Positions 28,023 to 39,928 of a stretch of DNA of 64,000 nt are shown here, piece by piece. How positions within the stretch are numbered: the first letter of the stretch is position 1; each line of letters opens with the position of its first letter. The notes below the pieces were generated by a model. It was not told the origin of the DNA, did no database searches, and was given only the letters and a program-made list of their open reading frames with translations. Origin of the DNA: Bolinopsis microptera (lineage: Eukaryota > Ctenophora > Tentaculata > Lobata > Bolinopsidae); NCBI RefSeq assembly GCF_026151205.1, contig NC_087082.1, positions 20,050,494 to 20,114,493 on the forward strand, given 5' to 3'. A program made the position numbers and the translations under genes.

Positions 28023-30865
28023 GGTTGCTGATAAGAGTAGCTATTATCAACGTGTGAGCTGTTGAGAGTGGGGTTTCGGACATGTGTTATAGGAAGCAGA
28101 TCCTACGATTTCGAGTTGGCGTAAAAAGTATGATTTCTGTAGAAGACGATTCTTTATTTAGAATAGTTGAGCCTTATTTCATAGTCGTGAACTAGTATTA
28201 TCTTATCTAGTGTTATTGTAGTTCAGAATATCGATAACCATACCTCTTGGCTCAAATGCGTTAATTTTTATTCACATAATTCCATTTATCTATAATTCTT
28301 CTTCTTCGTAGGGGGCTGTGGTCTTTACTACTAAAGTGGTCTTTATCTATAATTATTTACTACCCAAAATAGCTTATTTTAACGGTGTAAATATTAAATA
28401 AGCATGATTAAATTGGCACAGAAACGACTGAAGCGTGCATTATTTAAGTTTTAACCACAAATTGCTTTTACCGAGCAAATTGAAACAGATAAAGTATGTA
28501 CAATCATTACTATTGGATGTATAAAGCCCACCTTGAATCAATTCTCATGTATTGTACTGTTAAACTGTGTGTCCCTGTCTTATAAAAAAATGAATAACAA
28601 CTTAAATTTGTAAAATTACAACCAAAAGTCAACACTGCAAGGTAATAGTACCAATTATCCAAATGACGACAAAGAAATGGAAATAAAAAACTGACTGCAG
28701 ACAAATACAGTCTTAGCGGGAAATTTGTGAAATGGATGCAGTTGTAATCTTCAGTAAGATCAGAGACTAATGAGGAACGAAAAGGGAGACAGTTAATGAA
28801 GATGTCTAAAATCAGACTTCAAAAAGTGGGGAATATTATCTGACGATATCATCATCATGAATGAATGATAGTTGCAAACTTAAAACAGAGCACTAGTATA
28901 ATAGTTTATTAGATCACCAGTATTACTTGCAGGTGTGTGTGCGTTATCTGTCAGCAGCATGCATGACCATGCAGGTGGGTAAATTGTAAATAGAGTGCAG
29001 CGCACGCCGCACGCGTTGCGCGCAATGTACTATAATTGACGATATCACTTTTCTATACAAAATGTTCGTAATTCGCGCGCTACAGAAAGTCATTTAATCT
29101 GGTTTTTTTGTGTAGCGTGATTTGACGTCACTGGGAGTGGGAAATATAAATATCCGTGTAATTTGCTAAATTGCTCGAAACTACACTACCGTATATGGTA
29201 ACATAAAGCTTGCCGAGACGATATGTTAAACAGTAGCGTCAAGCTGATCCACAATCTAGGTAACACTACTAATAAAGGGATGTCTGTGCGTTTTCAAGTA
29301 AATTTAGGAACTTAAAAAGAAACTGGACTGGGCAAAAAGACACGGATTACCTAATTTAAATATCATCAATAGTGAAGAGAAACGAAGACACCAACCTCTC
29401 GTAGTCTGGATAAAGAAACTAAGTTCACCACGATGAACGGATAATATGATGAAAATGGGGAAGCGGAATTTAAAACTTAATTACAACATCCCTAATTACA
29501 ACATTCTTTATGGCGACACTAGTTAGACTGTCAGACCAGAGCAGTCATCGTAAGTAACTTTGCAGCTCACAAACACACGCTTTAAGAACAATAACCAATA
29601 TCGTAATCTTCAAAGAATCTCTGGAAACGTGTTGTCATTACTTTAAATAACATCACAAAAGCAACTCAGTATTTCCGTAAGCTAATTGCAGGTGACGTTT
29701 GGAAGCAGTGACCAAGCAACTGTGGAGTGCTATATATTAAAGGGTGACTCAGAGCGAATACCAACCAAGATTAAATTTGTCCAATCAAGTGCAGTCCTTT
29801 CAGCGTCTTTTTAAAGGCACTGAGGGCCCAAAAAAGGTAAGTAAAGAGGAGGGCGGAAGGACGAAAATAGATTAAGCAAGCCGATACAAAAACTGAACAT
29901 AGACAGGGTAAAACAAGTCATGATGTAAGTTATGAAGAAAGTTATGATTTTTAACTGAACGAGGGGAAAACCACCACATTTCCCGGTATGAGCTCCAAAT
30001 GAGCAAAGCTAAAAACTAATTAATCTGCAAAACGACGTAATTAGACTGTCATGATTAGGTCGTGTGTTGCTACATGCTACATGCTACAGTACATTTGAGC
30101 ATGTGGTAGCTACAAAACCAGTTATTAATACACATTATGTAGAGACATACTAAGAGGTATACCTTGTGCACCTTGTAGCGTATAATCATTGAGATTCACT
30201 TTTACAATACATATTTAATCAGACTCTAACCTACACTGCCTAAATCACTCTACGTTGAGACTCTTGTGTATTGTAATTGAGGGCAAGTCAGTGATTTGCC
30301 TAACTTTAGTTAGTGACGAGAAATATAACCACACAATTACGAGATAAGGTTCACAAAATCAAGAAACCCACATTTCCAGAAAACCATGACAAACATCTAG
30401 ACACGCTCTGCAGAAAGTGTGGTACCATGGTAACTGTAATTATTAATCTCGGTCTTTATTACACAAATTACTCGGGGCTATAAAACCAATGCCTGCTCAT
30501 CAGATACTAATTAATGTTAATTACTGTTAATTAATGTTAATTAATGCGAATACCAAAATTACTTTACAGGTATTTATAATGTATTACCAGTTTAATTTTA
30601 TAGCTGACGCACACAGAGAGGCAGCTGTAAAGTTAAATCCAAGCGCAAAACAATGTGTTACCATAGTTACACCACTAGTTACCATAGTTACACCACTAGT
30701 TACCAAGCGCAAAACAATGGACCAAACTAAGATTTTAGTAATCCAATTAGTAAATGCTGGACGCAATTTTCTCCATTACCACAACCATATAAGGCAAGAT
30801 TATGGATTGGAAGTAAAAGATATCTAAATACTTAAGATCTGACAACTGTTCAAAATAAAACCACT

Positions 30866-31315
30866 TGAAAGTGTGGTACCATGGTAACTGAAAGTGTGGT
30901 ACCATGGTAACTGAAAGTGTGGTACCATGGTAACTGAAAGTGTGGTACCACGGTAACTGCGTACCATGCTCGGTACCATGGTAACTGTTGGTTAACATGG
31001 TAACTGAAAGTGTGGTACCATGGTAACTGCGTGTTACCATGCTCGGTACCATGGTAACTGTTGGTTAACATGGTAACTGAAAGTGTGGTACCATGGTAAC
31101 TGAAAGTTTGGTACCACGGTAACTGCGTACCATGCTCGGTACCATGGTAACTGTTGGTTAACATGGTAACTGAAAGTGTGGTACCATGGTAACTGCGTGT
31201 TACCATGCTCGGTACCATGGTAACTGTTGGTTAACATGGTAACTGAAAGTGTGGTACCATGGTAACTGCGTGTTACCATGCTCGGGTACCATGGTAACTG
31301 CATACCATGCTCGGG
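30866..31315. repeat. 23-bp-based array of X-box-like palindromes
   Basis: Units GAAAGTGTGGTACCATGGTA+ACT alternate with GCGTGTTACCATGCTC and GTTGGTTAACATGGTA. About 15 GTACCATGGTAAC cores occur. A single seed copy (GAAAGTGTGGTACCATGGTA) lies 450 bp to the left at about 30,414. Confidence 0.93.
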
Positions 31316-32786
31316 TTGGTGTTCTAACCTGATAGTGATAAACTTAGACCTGTCTTAAAATGAGTTGAAACCCCCTGTTAACCAATGAAACCACTCCTCA
31401 TTACACCACGTGATCAGAGTTGGTGTCAGGTGACCACTTATTGCCCTAATATGGTCAGAGTGTATCAAATTAATTTAAGAATCGTCTTTCTGGCGAAACA
31501 TAGAGGAACACATTATTATATACAGTCTTAAATACCGATTATACCTTAAATACCGGCTCAAACGGACTCAATTCATGGCTAATTAGATAATTAAGTAATC
31601 ACGTAATTTAAAATATGTATTAACTGTATTATCTTATTCTACGATTGCTGGTAGTTGCTCTATGCAAATCATAAACGACATATTTTATCTCGTTATATGT
31701 ATCATATGTATAGATTATAGAAGGTATTATCGTGTGTTTATGAGACGTATTATCTGGTAAGTGATAGTAAAATATAAAAAGAAGCTCACGACATAACATA
31801 ACAATAAAGCAGACAATTCAATGATCCTTATCAACAAATTCAATATGTAGACAATTTTATGAGCGACACAATCGCATTGTATATTATATTGTATCGGATC
31901 CCATGAAATAGAACGACACTTATCATATAAACTCAGAAGGTAAGTTAGTGAACTTTTTATAAGGATACGCTTTTTATAAGGATACGCTGCAAGATAAGGT
32001 GCATATAATAGGGATAAACAGATAATATCTAACTTATATATTATAACTTATATAACTTATATAACTTATACAGATACAGATAAAGAGATACTATCTAACT
32101 TATATATAACTTAAACAGATACTATAACTACTTGTATGATTCTTCGTATCCCCTCAACCGTATCCCAGTGGTTACTTGTACATTAATTGTATTGTGGGAT
32201 GTCATGATATTGTTGTTGATATAGATTGTTGATAATTACCCTGACAATGAAGCGTAAAGAGTACATCTTTTAAGAGCCCGGCTTATGGGAATAACCTCAG
32301 ATGCGAGTATTAAGTATTAACACCTTCGTGGACAGTGTAAACGCTTAAAAGAGAACTATAACACGTCATGACAAGGCCCTTTAAAGCACGATCGTGTACG
32401 AATATAAAAAACATTTCGTTTCCTTCTTTTACGCTAGTTCGTACCATGTAAAATGAGGAAGGTAATGTTTAACATTGCCACGAAGACTGAAGAGGAACCA
32501 CTTGATCCTTCTCTTAGTATCCATAGTAACCATGATGTTAACGTAGTATCTGAGTTCTATGTTCTGCTCAAAATGAAAATATAGCTTCTCAACTATTCCG
32601 TATTCAAGAAAAACATCAAATAAAAAGCCGATACCCAGAATTAGGATACTCATAATAACGATACATTTTTGCTGATCCGTAATATCAAACGTATAACCAA
32701 CCACTAAAATTACCAAAAAAGGAAGTTCAATGTTAGCTCAAAAACAGCTCAAAGACATCAGCCGTTTTACCTACCTCTTGATGAAG

Positions 32787-32805
32787 ACCCCCCCCCCCCC
32801 CCCCG
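32787..32805. repeat. homopolymer C tract (~18)
   Basis: An uninterrupted run of C just downstream of the large exon; its length may be a sequencing artefact. Confidence 0.8.
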
Positions 32806-32808
32806 GCC

Positions 32809-33160
32809 CCTTCAACCTACCTCTTATACTTATAACTATGGTTAATGGTAACTAGTGGTGTTACTATGGTAACTAATAGTGTAACTATGGTAACTAGTGG
32901 TAACACAATGTTTAACCTACCTCTTATACTTATAACTATGGTAACTAGTAGTGTTACTATGGTAACTAGTGGTGTAACTATGGTAACTAGTGGTAACACA
33001 ATGTTTAACCTACCTCTTATACTGCTTGATAGACACAGTCTCCACCACACCACTAATATCCCCTACGTCCCAGCACACTGGTAACTATGGTAACTAATAG
33101 TGTAACTATGGTAACTAGTGGTAACACAATGTTTAACCTACCTCTTATACTGCTTGATAG
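32809..33160. repeat. partial tandem duplications of the exon end and donor at 33,142
   Basis: TTTAACCTACCTCTTATACT (minus strand: exon end, AGAG|GTAGGTTAAA) occurs at about 32,810, 32,912, 33,004 and 33,131, separated by GTAACTATGGTAACTAGTGG units. The copies at 33,004 and 33,131 share up to about 75 bp of coding exon (TGCTTGATAGACACAGTCTC...). The donor is thus present about four times. Confidence 0.85.
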
Positions 33161-35006
33161 ACACAGTCTCCACCACACCACTAATATCCCCAACATCCCA
33201 ACACACTGGATCCGCGTACTCCTTGCACGTGCGCCGCGGGAAGCACCTGTCAGCGAAGTAGCGCTTCTGCAGCACATCATACGGGTCCTGCTGCGCAATG
33301 CGCACTTGATAGTCAGAGTCAGTAGACCTGATAGAGGCCCGGCTGGAACTACGGGACATGTGCTCTGAGGACCACAAGGACCAGCGATCAGAGTGCACAG
33401 AGCTGCCTCTAGAGTGTAGGCCGAGTAGAGAGCGGAGGGAGTTTATAGAGGGAGTGCGGCGGTGTAACTGAGGGGTACTGTGTTTTGAGGAGGTGATGGG
33501 TCTCCTTCCTGAACCACCTCGCTGGAAGTTACTGAGATTCTCGTAAATGTGGGAACTAGACTGGGACTCTGCTGAGGACTGTCTCTGTAGTGCTGACCCG
33601 TAACCATGGTTACCGTGGTTACCGTGGTTACTAGTGTATTGTAGTGCTGACCCGTAACCCGAACTAGAACCACTTGACCTGTCTGAAGATTGCCTGACAA
33701 ATGGCTGGGTTTTTGAGGCACTCTGCTGAGTTAGTGAGGGTTTCCTAGAGTGTCTGGCCTCCCTCTCCTTACCCTTACCAGGTGAGTTACCAGGTAGGTT
33801 ACTAGGTGAGTTTCCAGGTGGGTTACCAGGTAGGTTACTAGGTAGGTTACTAGGTGGGTTACTAGGTAGGTTACTAGGTGGGTTACCAGGTAGGTTACTA
33901 GGTGAGTTTCCAGGTGAGTTACCAGGTAGGTTACTAGGTGAGTTTCCAGGTGGGTTACCAGGTAGGTTACTAGGTAGGTTACTAGGTGGGTTACTAGGTA
34001 GGTTACTAGGTGGGTTACCAGGTAGGTTACTAGGTGAGTTTCCAGGTGGGTTACCAGGTAGGTTACTAGGTAGGTTACTAGGTGGGTTACTAGCTGGGTT
34101 ACTAGGTGGGTTACCAGGTAGGTTACCAGGTAGGTTACTAGGTGGGTTACTAGGTGGGTTACTAGCTGGGTTACTAGGTGGGTTACCAGGTAGGTTACCA
34201 GGTAGGTTACCAGGTAGGTTACTAGGTGGGTTACTAGGTGGGGTAACCCTCTGGTGAGCAGCTCGTATTCTTGCTAAGTGTAGTTTGTGTTCTTCTTCTA
34301 ACCTTCCTTTCTGTCTTTCCATCACGCTCTCTTTTCTTTTCAACTCTTTCGCTTTCCTTCTCGATATACTTTCTTTCAGTTTCCTTGACTCCTGATTCTG
34401 TATACTCTCAATTGTCTGTTCCTTCTTCACAAACTTTTCAAACTTCTGCTGCTCCCTTCTTTCTGCTGTTTTGCGCTGATCAGCATGGCGCTGCGCCCCG
34501 ACCTGCTGATTCCGGCCGTACTCTATCTTCTGCTGCTGCGCCCCGACCTGCTGATTCCGGCCGTACTCTATCTTCTGCTGCTGCGCCCCGACCTGCTGAT
34601 TCCGGCCGTACTCTATCTTCTGCTGCTGCGCCCCGACCTGCTGATTCCGGCCGTACTCTATCTTCTGCTGCTGCGCCCCGACCTGCTGCTTCCGGCCGTA
34701 CTCTATCTTCTGCTGCTGCGCCCCGACCTGCTGCTTCCGGCCGTACTCTATCTTCTGCTGCTGCGCCCCGACCTGCTGATTCCGGCCGTACTCCATCTTC
34801 TGCTGCTGCGCCTGGAAGCGCGCCTGTTGCTGGTGGAACTGCTGACGGGAGAGGAGGCGATGATCTCCTATAAAGGTGAGACGAGGCTGGTATCTTGTGG
34901 GGGGGTTAAAGGTGTTGATGTAGAGAGGTTCACTGCGAGGGGTGGGGTTAAGGAGGTGTTTAGGGGTCGGCTTTAGAGCGGACGTTAATCCTCCCAACAC
35001 CATCAT
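33142..35006 (-). CDS. large 5' exon: coiled-coil/low-complexity protein, possibly the MRL N-terminal extension
   Basis: An open frame of 621 codons runs from ATG at 35,006 to a donor AAGAG|GTAGGT at 33,142 (phase 2). Residues about 1-55 are unique and basic. They are followed by about eight 15-residue Gln-rich repeats (QQQKIEYGRNQQVGA type), then a highly charged helix (RREQQKFEKFVKKEQ to KGRLEEEHKLHLARI) likely to form a coiled coil. Next come about 32 pentapeptide repeats (PSNLPGN type), a Ser-rich region and a unique C-terminal part (DPYDVLQKRYFADRCF, CWDVGDISGVVETVS). No known domain is recognised. Phase permits splicing to the 23,516 exon and so to the MRL gene. The alternative is a separate gene. 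CCAAT and CACGTG motifs lie 240-330 bp upstream. Confidence 0.6.
33772..34246. repeat. 15-bp coding minisatellite (~32 copies)
   Basis: GGTAGGTTACTAGGT and GGTGGGTTACCAGGT-type units encode PSNLPGN repeats on the minus strand, with larger blocks themselves duplicated. It is part of the 33-35 kb exon; 15 bp keeps the frame. Confidence 0.95.
34483..34812. repeat. 45-bp coding minisatellite (~7-8 copies)
   Basis: The unit contains GCGCCCCGACCTGCTGATTC and TCTATCTTCTGCTGCTG. It encodes a 15-residue Gln-rich unit (KIEYGRNQQVGAQQQ) on the minus strand. Open frames on the opposite strand are shadows. Confidence 0.95.
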
Positions 35007-35009
35007 CAA

Positions 35010-37089
35010 TATCTCTCTTTAGTAGTGTGCCACTCTTTTCTTTAACAGAGTTGCTTTAACAAACCAGACCAATATTCTACTGTATCAACCTACTAAAACT
35101 ACATAACAAACGGAAAAAAGGGCTGCCAAGTATTGCCAGTATTGGCAGTATGACAGTGCTTGGCAGGGCTAGCAGGAAATCAGTTACAAGCACCCCCAAT
35201 ACACGCTCCACGTTATACCATTAACCACATGAGGTGCACTCCCAGCCAATCACAACACACCGTTATCTCAACCAGCCAATCAGAGAGCAGTATTTTATAT
35301 CACGTGGTGTGGTGAGAACCAATAGGAAGGGAGTATTTGAGCAGGAAGCATTATGGGGCAGGGCTCTACGGGCTCGGATAGGGTGACGTAGCTAGATGGA
35401 GTTTTTGGGCACTGATCCAGGGGGGTAACGACGGGTCATTATGTGATTAATTACCATAGTTACATTATGTGATTAATGTTAATATACTTTGTGTTTAATG
35501 CGTACTGGATAATATATATTTTACAAATGAGTTTAAAGCTGACGTGGATAACTGGAGAGAGGATGAAGCAGAGACCAGAATAAAGAACATGACACCCGAA
35601 CATACGAAACATAAACCTGAAGTTCAAGACGTAAAGAAAGAAAGCAGTTTGCAGGTTCTGCATCACTAACGTAATACAAGGAAACTAATGGAACATTGAC
35701 CTCTCAAATCCCTTAGTGGTGGACAATACCAGATGGTTTGAGGGAGGGCTCTGATTGGGTATCAGACTATCACGTGACCAATTAGGACCAATTAGAAGAG
35801 AGGACCGGTAGTAGGATCCCACATTGGTCTGCCCCAACGACAGGAGGAGGACCTCACGAGTCACGACCTTGTCCTCATTAGAATTTTAATTCAGGAATTT
35901 AGACGGGAGCTTTGAGTTGAGAGTTAGCTTATAAATCATTTAATTAATTTTATTACCGTGCATACATAATTTATTACTAAGATATGTGTAGACAGAACAT
36001 TTGCACACATATTTTCATTATTAATATGATTAGCCTGCACAAAATACACCCAACGTCCCAACATAACCATCATTCAGACCATCATAACCATGGAATGTAA
36101 GAATTCAACATTAAGAAGAAAGTAGGGGCTAGGGACTACTGTTGTTTTTGGCATGATGACAAAATTACAATTCAGTATCAATTTTCGTGTTAACTTGAGT
36201 GTATTATCATCATTATGTGTATGCTTAATGCTTATGTTACCTAGTTCATCATGTATTATTTAAGTAGTTAGCTCGAACTGTAATTCGTTCAAACTTTTAA
36301 AGCATTAAATTAATTTTTCCCACATTGATTTCCGTATTAATATTTCTCATAACTCACAGCTATTATAAAAGCGACATTTTCTAAAATCTCTATTTTACAA
36401 CCGAATCATAATTAGTGATAATTTATATAAGGATACTGCAATCTAACTCTGTTAATTAATAATTACTGGGCAGTGTGTAGCGACAAAATGGGAATTTACT
36501 GTAACCGCTGAATAAGTCTGGTGTCTCTATTCTATAATTGTTACCGCTACAGTTGGCACTATTTTCAACGTGAACACATGCCAACTAGAGCTGTAGCTAA
36601 AATACACTGCCTTATTTCAATACAAACCAGACCAATTTAGCTGAGTCAAGTCATGTAGATAAGTTTGCTGAGTCACAATAGGAATCTGAGGATTTGTTTT
36701 GAATAGAGATCATATCAGGGTGGTTATTGATACTTGAGGAGGGATTGGTAACGTAATTCACTGATAAATTGGATATTGAGCAGTCCTTTACATTCTATCA
36801 GTATAAGTCAGTATCAATATGTCGGACTGAATACGACGTTTCTGAAAATAAAATTATTAACAAATACAAAAGTCTGTCTTTACTGTCTTTAGTCTTTAGT
36901 TGGTTCACTAAAATTGTACATGATTTAGGCAGTTCAGCGTGTAGTACTCTAGTAAAAGTGCAATCTGAGTAGTACAGCTGTGTGAGCTGTGTTTTATCAT
37001 GTGTATCATGTACCTAACTAATCGTATATCTTTATGTTATTTGACACGCTCCCCCGCTACTTCGCCAGATAAGAAGCCAAATAACCACT
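35010..37089. other. upstream/intergenic DNA; no gene recognised
   Basis: Apart from the promoter-like cluster at 35.2-35.3 kb and another ATTGG/TCACGTGACCAAT group at about 35,750-35,795, the sequence is AT-rich. Only short open frames without recognisable motifs or splice context occur. Confidence 0.5.
35235..35325 (-). promoter_or_regulatory. candidate promoter of the 33-35 kb exon: CCAAT boxes and CACGTG E-box
   Basis: About 230-320 bp upstream of the ATG at 35,006 lie three CCAAT motifs (two AGCCAATCA, one ACCAATAGG) and TATCACGTGGTG within about 90 bp. NF-Y binds CCAAT and bHLH factors bind CACGTG. Position relative to the ORF makes this the most promoter-like of the similar clusters in the window. 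Confidence 0.5.
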
Positions 37090-37104
37090 ACTAAACTTCT
37101 CTCT

Positions 37105-37530
37105 GGTTGCCACGGTAACATCAACATTGCCACGGTAACATCAACATTGCCACGGTAACGTCAACATTGCCACGGTAACGTTAACATTGCCACGGTAACG
37201 TTAACATTGCCACGGTAACGTTAACATTGCCACGGTAACGTCAACATTGACACGGTAACATCAACATTGCCACGGTAACGTCAACATTGCCACGGTAACG
37301 TCAACATTGACACGGTAATGTCAACATTGCCACGGTAACGTCGACATTGCCACGGTAACGTCAACATTGCCACGGTAATGTCGACATTGCCACGGTAACG
37401 TCGACATTGCCACGGTAACGTCAACATTGCCACGGTAACGTCGACATTGCCACGGTAACGTCGACATTGCCACGGTAACGTCGACATTGCCACGGTAACG
37501 TCAACATTGCCACGGTAACGTCAACAGTGG
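37105..37530. repeat. 20-bp minisatellite, ~21 copies
   Basis: The unit ATTGCCACGGTAACGTCAAC varies at a few positions (TTAAC, TCGAC, GACACGG). GTTACCGTGGCAAT on the minus strand is X-box-like. Confidence 0.96.
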
Positions 37531-37810
37531 TAATCGTTTCAGTTGTGACTTAAGAATGTTTGTTATGGGCGTGGTCGCCAACCGGAAATATAATATCTGA
37601 GTGAAAATGTCTCTGATTTAACGTATTAACGTAAGAGGATACGCATCATAGCCCTAACACAGATTGTTACAGATTAATGAATGGTCATCACTACATAGTG
37701 GTTAGTAATATTTCACATTTACTAACATTACATCCTGTTTGTTATACTTTACACTGGGAGAATGTGACTGATATTGTGCAGATATGGGGTATCTAGTTCT
37801 GGGTATCATC

Positions 37811-37887
37811 TTACAGTGTGTTATATTTAGACTTGAAACGCTTGCGGAGGTGGGAGTAGACCTCCTCCCTCTTGCCAAACACCACTC
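37811..37887 (-). CDS. possible terminal exon, 24 codons, gene unknown
   Basis: An acceptor (GTGTTGACAG) is followed by GVVFGKREEVYSHLRKRF and KSKYNTL, then a stop. The basic amphipathic character and codon use look like real protein, but I do not recognise the family. It needs an upstream exon ending in phase 1; none was found. The minus-strand frame runs on through the CCAAT array to the right, but that part is repeat translation. Confidence 0.35.
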
Positions 37888-37913
37888 CTGTCAACACGAT
37901 ACACAGTGGGTGA

Positions 37914-37980
37914 CACGTGACACACACTGCTGACCAATTACAGGATAGTATCCCACACATTGACCAATCAGATTGCAGCT
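37914..37980. promoter_or_regulatory. CCAAT/CACGTG cluster at the edge of the 31-bp array
   Basis: GTGACACGTGACACAC, TGACCAATTACAGG and TGACCAATCAGATTGCAG occur within 65 bp. The array that follows multiplies a related CCAAT sequence. Confidence 0.4.
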
Positions 37981-37992
37981 TGAAGAGCTGTC

Positions 37993-39893
37993 CTCCAATG
38001 AGAGACGAGGAGAGGAGGGTGGGAGCCAATGAGAGACGAGGAGAGGAGGGTGGGAGCCAATGAGAGACGAGGAGAGGAGGGTGGGAGCCTATGAGAGACG
38101 AGGAGAGGAGGGTGGGAGCCAATGAGAGACGAGGAGAGGAGGGTGGGAGCCAATGAGAGACGAGGAGAGGAGGGTGGGAGCCAATGAGAGACGAGGAGAG
38201 GAGGGTGGGAGCCAATGAGAGACGAGGAGAGGAGGGTGGGAGCCAATGAGAGACGAGGAGGGGAGGGTGGGAGCCAATGAGAGACGAGGAGAGGAGGGTG
38301 GGAGCCAATGAGAGACGAGGAGGGGAGGGTGGGAGCCAATGAGAGACGAGGAGGGGAGGGTGGGAGCCAATGAGAGACGAGGAGAGGAGGGTGGGAGCCA
38401 ATGAGAGACGAGGAGAGGAGGGTGGGAGCCAATGAGAGACGAGGAGGGGGGGTGGGAGCCAATGAGAGACGAGGAGAGGAGGGTGGGAGCCAATGAGAGA
38501 CGAGGATAGGAGGGTGGGAGCCAATGAGAGACGAGGAGGGGAGGGTGGGAGCCAATGAGAGACGAGGAGAGGAGGGTGGGAGCCAATGAGAGACGAGGAG
38601 GGGAGGGTGGGAGCCAATGAGAGACGAGGAGAGGAGGGTGGGAGCCAATGAGAGACGAGGAGAGGAGGGTGGGAGCCAATGAGAGACGAGGAGGGGAGGG
38701 TGGGAGCCAATGAGAGACGAGGATAGGAGGGTGGGAGCCAATGAGAGACGAGGAGGGGAGGGTGGGAGCCAATGAGAGACGAGGAGAGGAGGGTGGGAGC
38801 CAATGAGAGACGAGGAGGGGAGGGTGGGAGCCAATGAGAGACGAGGCAGGAGGGGAGGGTGGGAGCCAATGAGAGACGAGGAGAGGAGGGTGGGAGCCAA
38901 TGAGAGACGAGGAGAGGAGGGTGGGAGCCAATGAGAGACGAGGAGAGGAGGGTGGGAGCCAATGAGAGACGAGGAGAGGAGGGTGGGAGCCTATGAGAGA
39001 CGAGGAGAGGAGGGTGGGAGCCAATGAGAGACGAGGAGAGGAGGGTGGGAGCCAATGAGAGACGAGGAGAGGAGGGTGGGAGCCAATGAGAGACGAGGAG
39101 AGGAGGGTGGGAGCCAATGAGAGACGAGGAGAGGAGGGTGGGAGCCAATGAGAGACGAGGAGAGGAGGGTGGGAGCCAATGAGAGACGAGGAGAGGAGGG
39201 TGGGAGCCAATGAGAGACGAGGAGGGGAGGGTGGGAGCCAATGAGAGACGAGGAGAGGAGGGTGGGAGCCAATGAGAGACGAGGAGGGGAGGGTGGGAGC
39301 CAATGAGAGACGAGGCAGGAGGGGAGGGTGGGAGCCAATGAGAGACGAGGAGGGGAGGGTGGGAGCCAATGAGAGACGAGGCAGGAGGGGAGGGTGGGAG
39401 CCAATGAGAGACGAGGGTTTGAGGAGGGTGGGAGCCAATGAGAGACGAGGAGAGGAGGGTGGGAGCCAATGAGAGACGAGGAGAGGAGGGTGGGAGCCAA
39501 TGAGAGACGAGGAGAGGAGGGTGGGAGCCAATGAGAGACGAGGAGGGGAGGGTGGGAGCCAATGAGAGACGAGGAGGGGAGGAGGGGAGCCAATGAGAGA
39601 CGAGGAGAGGGGGGTGGGAGCCAATGAGAGACGAGGAGAGGAGGGTGGGAGCCAATGAGAGACGAGGAGAGGAGGGTGGGAGCCAATGAGAGACGAGGAG
39701 AGGAGGGTGGGAGCCAATGAGAGACGAGGAGAGGAGGGTGGGAGCCAATGAGAGACGAGGAGAGGAGGGTGGGAGCCAATGAGAGACGAGGAGGGGAGGG
39801 TGGGAGCCAATGAGAAACGAGGAGGGGAGGGTGGGAGCCAATGAGAGACGAGGAGGGGAGGGTGGGAGCCAATGAGAGACGAGGATTTGAGGA
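37993..39893. repeat. 31-bp minisatellite (~61 copies), one CCAAT box per copy
   Basis: The unit is GGGAGCCAATGAGAGACGAG followed by GAGAGGAGGGT. Variants include GAGGGGAGGGT and insertions (GCAGGAGGGG). Each unit has AGCCAATGAG, an NF-Y-type site, so about 61 CCAAT boxes are spaced 31 bp apart. Long open frames on the minus strand (up to 676 codons) are artefacts of the repeat. Confidence 0.97.
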
Positions 39894-39928
39894 GTGGTTA
39901 TCAGAAAGTGTCGGGGCTTCTTCTTCAG

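Larger units (their letters stand above)
23522..33141. other. 9.6-kb gene-poor stretch: large MRL intron or intergenic
   Basis: No exon with good splice sites and recognisable protein was found. It holds the arrays and CCAAT/CACGTG clusters listed separately. If the exon at 33,142 joins the one at 23,516, this whole stretch is one intron. Confidence 0.5.

Noticed and set aside
32429-32716. 95-codon minus-strand frame with hydrophobic segments
   Set aside because: No start or splice context and no motif; lies in AT-rich DNA next to a poly-C tract.
34271-34976. Plus-strand frames of 163-200 codons
   Set aside because: Antisense shadows of the Gln-rich 45-bp repeat in the minus-strand exon.
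37811-39872. Open frames of 293-676 codons on the minus strand
   Set aside because: Translations of the 31-bp CCAAT array (units such as SSLIGSHPPLL). Only the last 24 codons at 37,811-37,887 look non-repetitive.
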